A DNA stretch of 39,504 nucleotides from Methanobrevibacter sp. (GTDB taxonomy: Archaea > Methanobacteriota > Methanobacteria > Methanobacteriales > Methanobacteriaceae). Within the stretch, counting starts at the first letter, position 1, and every line of letters starts with the position of its first letter. Made by a program: the position numbers and the translations under genes. The stretch spans positions 1 to 39,504 of the forward strand of contig JAGCBE010000360.1 in assembly GCA_017652345.1 (NCBI GenBank), given 5' to 3'. This document shows positions 37,463 to 39,504 of this stretch, piece after piece. The notes beneath the pieces were generated by a model, which saw only the letters and a list, made by a program, of their open reading frames with translations, was not told where the DNA came from and did not search any database.

Positions 37463-38368
37463 TTAGCTTACTGTTAGAGTTCCATCAGAAGTAAAGCAAT
37501 GTATACAATATCAGTTGCATAGGTATTTACATCATCCACTCGTAGTATATCAACAAGCACAGCAGTATCTCGCTATAACTATACCTTGACAACCACATCA
37601 TCATCTACGAACAACATTAGAAGAACATCCCCCTCATCATCCTCCTCAACTTCAATATGTAGTAGCCGAACATCCCCCAGCAGAGCCATAACCTCAATCT
37701 CATCATCAACAAACTCAGGCAGCTGCACTTATATGTCAACCTCAACTTCATCCACTCGCATACCAATAACTCGTTCAGCTTATAGAACTATTATATCAAC
37801 ATCATCAAGCTCAACCTTTACAATTAGTGTTACCGCATCAAGCACAACAATATCATCCTCATCCACCTCAAGCACCTTGATTTACATATTTTCCTCATCC
37901 ACCTCAACAATTTCATTGACTTCAGTTACAGCAAGCAGCTCATCAACTACGACAGCAAGCTCAACCTCCTCATCATCCTCAACTTCATCAAGCAGCTCAA
38001 GCATAACCTGTTGCACAACATCATCTACCTCATCCTCATCATCCATAAGCAACCATAGTTCATAGACAACTATCACATCACTTACAACCAACAGTTCAAC
38101 TTGATGTGCTACCACCTCAAGCTCAGACAACTACATTATAAGTTCAAGGCTCTAAGGTTGTTCACATAACCACTCAACCTCATCATCATCCTCAACCTCA
38201 AGAACAACAAATTCATAATCAACCACTTCATCCTCATCAAACAATAAGATATTCTATATCTAATACAGCAGGTCGCACCTTAGTAGTTCAAACATATATA
38301 CACTTTACAGGTGTAGTTCATACATAAGCACATTTTAATGGGGATGTTCCTATATATACTCAAGGCAT
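37463..38368 (-). CDS. Glycine-rich tail-fibre protein, 301 aa
   Basis: 301 aa. The N-terminus MPGVYIGTSPLKCAYVGTTP then IYVGTTKVRP is a known phage tail-protein start. From about 48 the protein is a glycine-rich domain (runs of up to nine Gly, with AGGG, GGSGGGG and many Cys) ending GIVIARY and FTSDGTLTVS, as in phage Gly-rich fibre-tip domains. Most of these Gly codons are TGA, so the gene vanishes under the standard code and instead shows a false Ser/Thr ORF on the + strand. Over 20 Cys could cross-link the tip. It probably binds the host surface. Confidence 0.75.
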
Positions 38369-38397
38369 AGGTATAAAAAGTTAGTTAAAAGTCTGAA

Positions 38398-39489
38398 TTA
38401 AATAACGAAAGTTATTTTATCTTGTGTTGCAGATGTTGGCACAGTAGAACTGACAGCAATATTATTAGAATACTCTGTAATTGCTGTAACACTTCAAGAA
38501 GATAATGTAAATATTAGCCCAGACCATCAAGCTCGTAAAGAAAATGTATTAGCTCCATTGCTAAATGTTCTTTCTAATCTAAATTGACTACTTGATGCAT
38601 TGCTTAGTTTTAATATATTATTTGAATAATTAACTATTGGGTTTCAGCCCGATACATACCAATCATAAGCAGCTTGTGCTGTCGTTAAGTCTGAAGTAGA
38701 AGCTAATTCAAATATCTTAGTTATTCAAGGAGTTATAGTTCCTAAATCTACTACTCCACTTGTTCCACAACTGCATCAGTTCATACATATTCAAGTTATA
38801 GTTCCTGTGCAAGTAGTATATCAACATCAGTTGGCTAATTGACAGTTATCTGTTGGAATATCACTACATTGAGCCATACAACAATCATAACAAGTTACTT
38901 TTGCACTTGTTATTCAAGAGTTCAAAGCATTAACCTGAGCTGTAGTCAAGGCAGTTTCATTAACTGTATATTGGTATTCCCAATTAGTATTATAGATATA
39001 CCTTGTAGTAGCATGGTCGTGATTTTCATCATCCAATACTATGGCATAATCATTTCTCGTTGGAGTTCTTGTTGTTCATCATGAATAGAAAGTTGTAGCA
39101 GCTGCCAATTCTGCATATGTTGCAAATTGGTCTCATGCAGCATTCTTAGTAATATAGTATGCAGTTACACTATTGATACTATCATTTACATAGTCTTTAT
39201 CTGCTAATTGGTTTGAACAAGTGGCAGCACTTGGTATTATGGCATCAATAGTTTTTAATTTATCATACATAACTTTCTTAGATGGTGCATCTGTTACAAC
39301 CCCACTCCAAGAACTACCATAAATAACATTGCTTATGTTTGAAGATGTTAATGTTCATGTGCAAGTAGTATAACCACAACTATTTGCTAATTGGCAGTTA
39401 TCAGTAGGAATTGTAGGAGTATTGGTAAAGTTGCAATAATCAAATGCATCAGCATTTATATTATTAGGATCATATACACATTTAAGCAT
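38398..39489 (-). CDS. Cysteine-rich tail-fibre/baseplate protein, 363 aa (frame open to window edge)
   Basis: 363 aa from the ATG at 39489 (MLKCVYDPNNINADAFD, a usual tail-fibre start); the frame stays open 5 codons to the edge, so a longer form is possible. NQLADKDYVNDSI, then a domain with FATYAELAA...RNDYAIVLDDE...RYIYN..WEYQYTVNE...NALNSGIT matches a common phage tail module. A Cys-rich unit (PTDNCQLAN-x-CGYTTCTGT) occurs twice, at about 30-50 and 210-230. The C-terminal half is beta-type (FRLERTFSNGANTFSL). It probably lies at the host-contact end of the tail. Confidence 0.72.
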
Positions 39490-39504
39490 ATCTCAACTTC
39501 ATTG

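Noticed and set aside
37586..38065. Long Ser/Thr-rich + strand ORF
   Set aside because: It is the antisense of the TGA-rich glycine codons (TCA on the + strand reads Ser). The - strand frame has known fibre motifs at both ends (IYVGTTKVRP, FTSDGTLTV), so the + strand ORF is a shadow.
1..39504. TGA as tryptophan (code 4, Mycoplasma-type)
   Set aside because: TGG is used normally for Trp, while TGA falls at invariant glycines (GNHD, P-loop, GHGR, GHYH) and swaps with GGN between paralogues.
1..39504. The window is a complete circular genome
   Set aside because: The first + strand gene lacks its N-terminus, and joining the right end to the left does not supply a start. The right-edge fibre frame is also open. 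The join cannot be shown from the sequence.

Overview
This window is part of a bacteriophage genome that reads TGA as glycine (genetic code 25). That code is known from Absconditabacteria (SR1) and Gracilibacteria (BD1-5), so a virus of one of those candidate-phylum hosts is the best reading. Under the standard code the window looks like short broken ORFs. With TGA as Gly and only TAA/TAG as stops it resolves into about 61 tightly packed genes. The recoding can be proved from the window itself: a gene cassette is present twice in diverged form, and TGA and GGN codons replace each other at matching positions in the two copies. TGA also supplies invariant glycines, such as the GNHD box of a phosphoesterase and the P-loop of the large terminase.

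Layout. Positions 1-3086 (+ strand) hold cassette copy A: a membrane/coiled-coil protein (cut by the window edge), a 68-aa protein, a 26-aa membrane peptide, a 46-aa protein, an HNH-like protein, an HTH-metallophosphoesterase, a 47-aa Cys protein, a free-standing NrdD-type glycyl-radical domain and a papain-like protein. A bidirectional terminator follows. From about 3180 to the right edge everything is on the - strand. Read in the direction of transcription (right to left), this strand holds: a tail-fibre protein and a glycine-rich fibre protein (39489-37463); a holin-like protein and cassette copy B (37275-34000); a tyrosine recombinase (33917-32961); a replication/recombination block with a DUF6291-like replication protein, an ERF-like annealase, a PD-(D/E)XK nuclease and a lytic transglycosylase-like enzyme (32597-28052); a GT9 glycosyltransferase and small genes (27907-24041); NinG-like nuclease, YhhQ-type queuosine-precursor transporter, GT4 glycosyltransferase and a TGT/DpdA-like protein (23932-20954); ParB-like and radical SAM proteins (20930-19541); then packaging and virion genes (19450-3356).

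The virion block runs small terminase, large terminase, portal, scaffold candidate, major capsid protein, adaptor, a 709-aa nozzle-like protein, a 175-aa protein, and two 987-aa proteins, one with an internal CHAP-like domain. There is no tape-measure, tube or sheath gene, so a short-tailed (podovirus-like, T7-style) particle is likely. The DpdA-like protein with a preQ0/preQ1-type transporter suggests 7-deazaguanine modification of phage DNA or of tRNA.

Regulation. Two promoters share a TTGATTTTTTTA...TATAAT form (26353, 32825). Two others share a different 15-bp-spacer form upstream of the portal and holin genes (16847, 37310). Several terminators contain the stop codon of the gene they end. 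Two intergenic stretches (14450-14554, 27936-28056) contain stacked, partly exclusive hairpins. No tRNA, CRISPR or insertion sequence was found. All translations were done by eye; family names rest on motifs and synteny, not on database searches.
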